From the NCBI RefSeq assembly GCF_932526225.1, contig NC_064040.1:9142865-9206864 (forward strand): a DNA stretch of 64,000 bases, in the 5' to 3' direction. The stretch's first letter is position 1; each line of letters opens with the position of its first letter. The translations under genes and the position numbers were made by a program. This DNA comes from Nematostella vectensis (Eukaryota; Cnidaria; Anthozoa; Actiniaria; Edwardsiidae). Positions 62,301-64,000 of the stretch are shown one piece after another. The notes under the pieces are model-generated. The model did no database searches and was not told where the DNA came from. It saw only the letters and a list, made by a program, of their open reading frames with translations.

Positions 62301-64000
62301 CAATACAACAAGAGTTTCCTCTTGTTACAGCCGAAACACACCTAAATAAAAAAAAGCCCCCCGGTACCCTTCACCTCAAGGTTACCACTACATTATCCCC
62401 TCTTCTTGAATCCCATCCCCCTAAATCCACCACTGCCTTACCCCCTCCCCTTGAATCCACCACTGCCTTACCCCCTCCCCTTGAATCCACCACTGCCTTA
62501 CCCCCTCCCCTTGAATCCACCACTGCCTTAACCCCTCCCCCTGAATCCACCACTGCCTTACCCCCTCCCCTTGAATCCACCACTGCCTTACCCCCTCCCC
62601 TTGAATCCACAACTGCCTTACCCCCTCCCCTTGAATCCACCACCGCCTTACCCTCTCCCCTAGAATCTACCAATGCCTCACCCCCTCCCCTTGAATGCAC
62701 CACTGCCTTACCCCCTCCCCTTGAATCCACCACTGCCTTACCCCCTCCCCTTGAATCCACCACTGCCTTACCCCCTCCCCTTGAATCCACCACTGCCTTA
62801 CCCCCTCCCCTTGAATCCACCACTGCCTTACCCCCTCCCCTTGAATCCACCACCGCCTTACCCCCCCCCCTAGAATCCACCACTGCCTCACCCCCTCCCC
62901 TTGAATCCACCACTGCCTTACCCCCTCCCCTTGAATCCACCACTGCCTTACCCCCTCCCCTTGAATCCACCACTGCCTTACCCCCTCCCCTTGAATCCAC
63001 AATTGCCTTACCCCCTCCCCTTGAATCCACCACTGCCTTACCCCCTCCCCTTGAATCCACCACTGCCTTACCCTCTCCCCTAGAATCCACCAATGCCTCA
63101 CCCCCTCCCCTTGAATCCACCACTGCCTTACCCCCTCCCCTTGAATCCGCCACTGCCTTACCCCCTCCCCTTGAATCCACCACTGCCTTACCCCCTCCCC
63201 CTGAATCCACCACTGCCTTACCCCCTCCCCCTGAATCCACCACTGCCTTACCCCCTTCCCCTGAATCCACCACTGCCTTGACCCCTTCCCCTGAATCCAC
63301 CACTGCCTTACCCCTCCCCTTGAATCCACCACTGCCTTACCCCCTCCCCTTGAATCCACCACCGCCTTACCCTCTCCCCTAGAATCTACCAATGCCTCAC
63401 CCCCTCCCCTTGAATCCACCACTGCCTTACCCCCTCCCCTTGAATCCACCACTGCCTTACCCCCTCCCCTTGAATCCACCACTGCCTTACCCCCTCCCCT
63501 TGAATCCACCACTGCCTTACCCCCTCCCCTTGAATCCACCACTGCCTTACCCCGTCCCCTTGAATCCACCACTGCCTTACCCCCTCCCCTTGAATCCACC
63601 ACTGCCTTACCCCCTCCCCTTGAATCCACAATTGCCTTACCCCCTCCCCTTGAATCCACCACTGCCTTACCCCCTCCCCTTGAATCCACCACTGCCTTAC
63701 CCCCTCCCCTTGAATCCACCACTGCCTTACCCCCTCCCCTTGAATCCACCACTGCCTTACCCCCTCCCCTTGAATCCACCACCGCCTTACCCTCTCCCCT
63801 TGAATCCACCACTGCCTCACCCCCTCCCCTTGAATCCACCACTGCCTCACCCCCTCCCCCTGAATCCACCATTGCCTTACCCCCTCCCCCTGAATCCGAC
63901 ACTGCCTACTCCCTCTCCCCGAGTCCCACTGCCATACCTATTCTTCTGCCTATGATACATGGGAGTCTTGAAGTTCAACAGTCTTCCAACAGGGCTAAAA
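50356..64000 (-). CDS. FANCM: FANCM, C-terminal part with ERCC4-like nuclease fold and HhH domain (5' part off window)
   Basis: FANCM is the Fanconi anaemia DNA translocase that remodels stalled forks. Its C-terminal ERCC4-(HhH)2 region pairs with FAAP24. Exons in transcript order: about 63995-63938 (partial), 61215-62126, 59828-60473, 58864-58929, 58228-58339, 57810-57936, 54334-54413, 53877-53977, 52054-52148, and 50356-50467 ending in TAA. The two long exons encode an acidic, Ser/Thr-rich linker (start YKMKYNVGRKR). The ERCC4 region then reads KLVILVDTKEIS, VVSQLRLKQN, CDYVVSNRMAVERRLVSD, LYDRPCIIIEKDR, IKILYSDSQEHTAFLLSELA. The HhH part reads FRFLLTIPMVNYATALCLSL and TRAQEIYAYLRHSFN. All phases agree. 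The helicase half should lie beyond position 64000. The ERCC4 catalytic-type motif is close to canonical (ERR-x3-D) rather than clearly lost. Every intron from 50468 to 57809, and the one at 62127-63937, contains tandem repeats. Confidence 0.93.
50521..50755. repeat. 25-bp minisatellite
   Basis: About nine copies of GCTATGCTGTTCTGACCTCTGTCAC-type units in the last FANCM intron, near the final acceptor. Confidence 0.9.
50870..51980. repeat. GAT-rich region with a 74-bp higher-order repeat
   Basis: Simple GATGATGAT sequence, then about 12 almost identical 74-bp units (GATAACGCTGATGCTGGTAA onward) at 51085-51975. It fills the last FANCM intron. Confidence 0.9.
52250..53870 (-). repeat. 70-82-bp minisatellite, about 20 copies of the FANCM exon 53877-53977 end and donor
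   Basis: On the minus strand each unit reads ATAGTAGCGCTACT, GCAACATGTCAAAT, and then GTAACC. This matches the end of exon 53877-53977 (ATAGTAGCGCCACT, GCAACATGTCAAAT, GAAAAG|GTAACC). G-runs of variable length separate the units. Confidence 0.9.
54050..54365 (-). repeat. Triplicated donor region of FANCM exon 54334-54413
   Basis: The exon end (AAAGATCCTTTACAGCGACA, GTCAAG|GTAAAC) is followed after 48 bp by an almost exact second copy with its own GTAAAC. A diverged third copy lies at about 54060-54110 (CTACAGCAACAGTCAAG, GTAAAC). Confidence 0.85.
54475..57800 (-). repeat. 62-bp minisatellite, about 45 copies with the FANCM exon 57810-57936 donor
   Basis: The minus-strand unit contains CGCAACTAGTGAGTACAACC and CTCCTTAATCCAGACAACAC. 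The real exon edge reads CGCAACAA|GTGAGTTC then CTCCTTAATCC. The part left of about 55140 is more degenerate, with ~40-bp units. Confidence 0.9.
55153..55293. mobile_element. Mariner-like MITE inserted in the 62-bp array
   Basis: Inverted ends GAGTGGTTTTTAAAATCCCG and CGGGATTTTGAAAACCACTC, flanked by TA on both sides. Removing it with one TA restores the array sequence GGATTAAGGAGGG, so the TA duplication and insertion site can be read directly. Confidence 0.85.
58595..58775. repeat. ACAACAACGACAAAAGCGAC repeats
   Basis: Several A/C-rich units with ACAACAACGACAAAAGCGAC in the FANCM intron between exons 58864 and 58339. Confidence 0.75.
59310..59807. mobile_element. MITE with GGGGCCGGTTCC ends
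   Basis: GGGGCCGGTTCCAGAAAAGCC at left, matched inverted by GGCCTTTCAGGAACCGGCCCC at right, with GATTA/TAATC continuing inwards. It lies in a FANCM intron about 20 bp downstream of the donor at 59827. Confidence 0.75.
60902..61199. mobile_element. MITE with TTACTGTCGAATCCG ends
   Basis: About 45-bp inverted repeats: TTACTGTCGAATCCGTTGTA at the left and TACAACGGATTCGACAGTAA at the right, continuing through TCGCGAC and GTTTTCAAAACA. It lies in a FANCM intron 15 bp beyond the donor of exon 61215-62126. Confidence 0.8.
62400..63935 (-). repeat. 30-bp minisatellite, about 50 copies, donor-like
   Basis: The minus-strand unit is GGGTAAGGCAGTGGTGGATT plus CAAGGGGAGG. The adjacent real donor, at 63937, reads AG|GTATGGCAGTGG. 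As 30 is divisible by three, both strands carry long artefact frames (VVDSRGGGKA; PLPLNPPLPY). Confidence 0.9.

Noticed and set aside
62371-63902. Open frames of 310 and 411 residues on the minus strand, with proline-rich frames on the plus strand
   Set aside because: They are translations of the 30-bp minisatellite; its length is divisible by three, so all frames stay open. They lie inside a FANCM intron.

Overview
The window is metazoan nuclear DNA. It is intron-rich with canonical GT-AG introns, has animal-specific gene families, and carries many short inverted-repeat transposons and minisatellites. Exon structures match vertebrate orthologues closely, and a lone intronless rhodopsin-type receptor lies between multi-exon genes. 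An anthozoan cnidarian (sea-anemone-like) source is my best guess. This is inference: no species-diagnostic sequence was checked. All family assignments rest on reading exons by eye and joining them by splice consensus and codon phase.

Layout, left to right. (1) 1547-14694, minus: the first 24 coding exons of a WDR62/MAPKBP1-type WD40 scaffold, running off the left edge. (2) 17325-24728, minus: a second beta-propeller-like gene that I could not assign, with one unresolved splice junction. (3) 24729-24860: a 132-bp divergent promoter with an AANATGGCGGC start context on both sides. (4) 24861-45009, plus: a complete 26-exon SCFD1 (SLY1) gene encoding 640 residues. (5) 47071-48357, plus: a single-exon class A GPCR with several altered signature motifs. 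(6) 50356 to the right edge, minus: the 3' part of FANCM, including the ERCC4-like and helix-hairpin-helix region and the stop codon.

The genes belong to different processes: JNK/centrosome scaffolding, ER-Golgi SNARE fusion, receptor signalling, and replication-fork repair. Apart from the shared promoter I see no functional linkage.

The most striking feature is in the introns. Most large introns hold a minisatellite, and many of these lie right against an exon. In several cases the repeat unit contains a copy of the exon edge plus the adjacent splice site. Examples are about 72 copies of the 3' splice site of SCFD1 exon 12, about 20 copies of a FANCM exon end with its donor, about 45 copies of another FANCM donor, and about 11 copies of a MAPKBP1 donor. 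Smaller versions (2-4 copies) occur at SCFD1 exons 3, 14 and 17, FANCM exon 54334-54413, and MAPKBP1 exon 7253-7355. This recurrent architecture of splice-site-bearing tandem arrays is the main finding.

At least ten inverted-repeat elements or fragments, one tRNA-type SINE and a decayed C2H2 zinc-finger fragment make up much of the remaining non-coding sequence.
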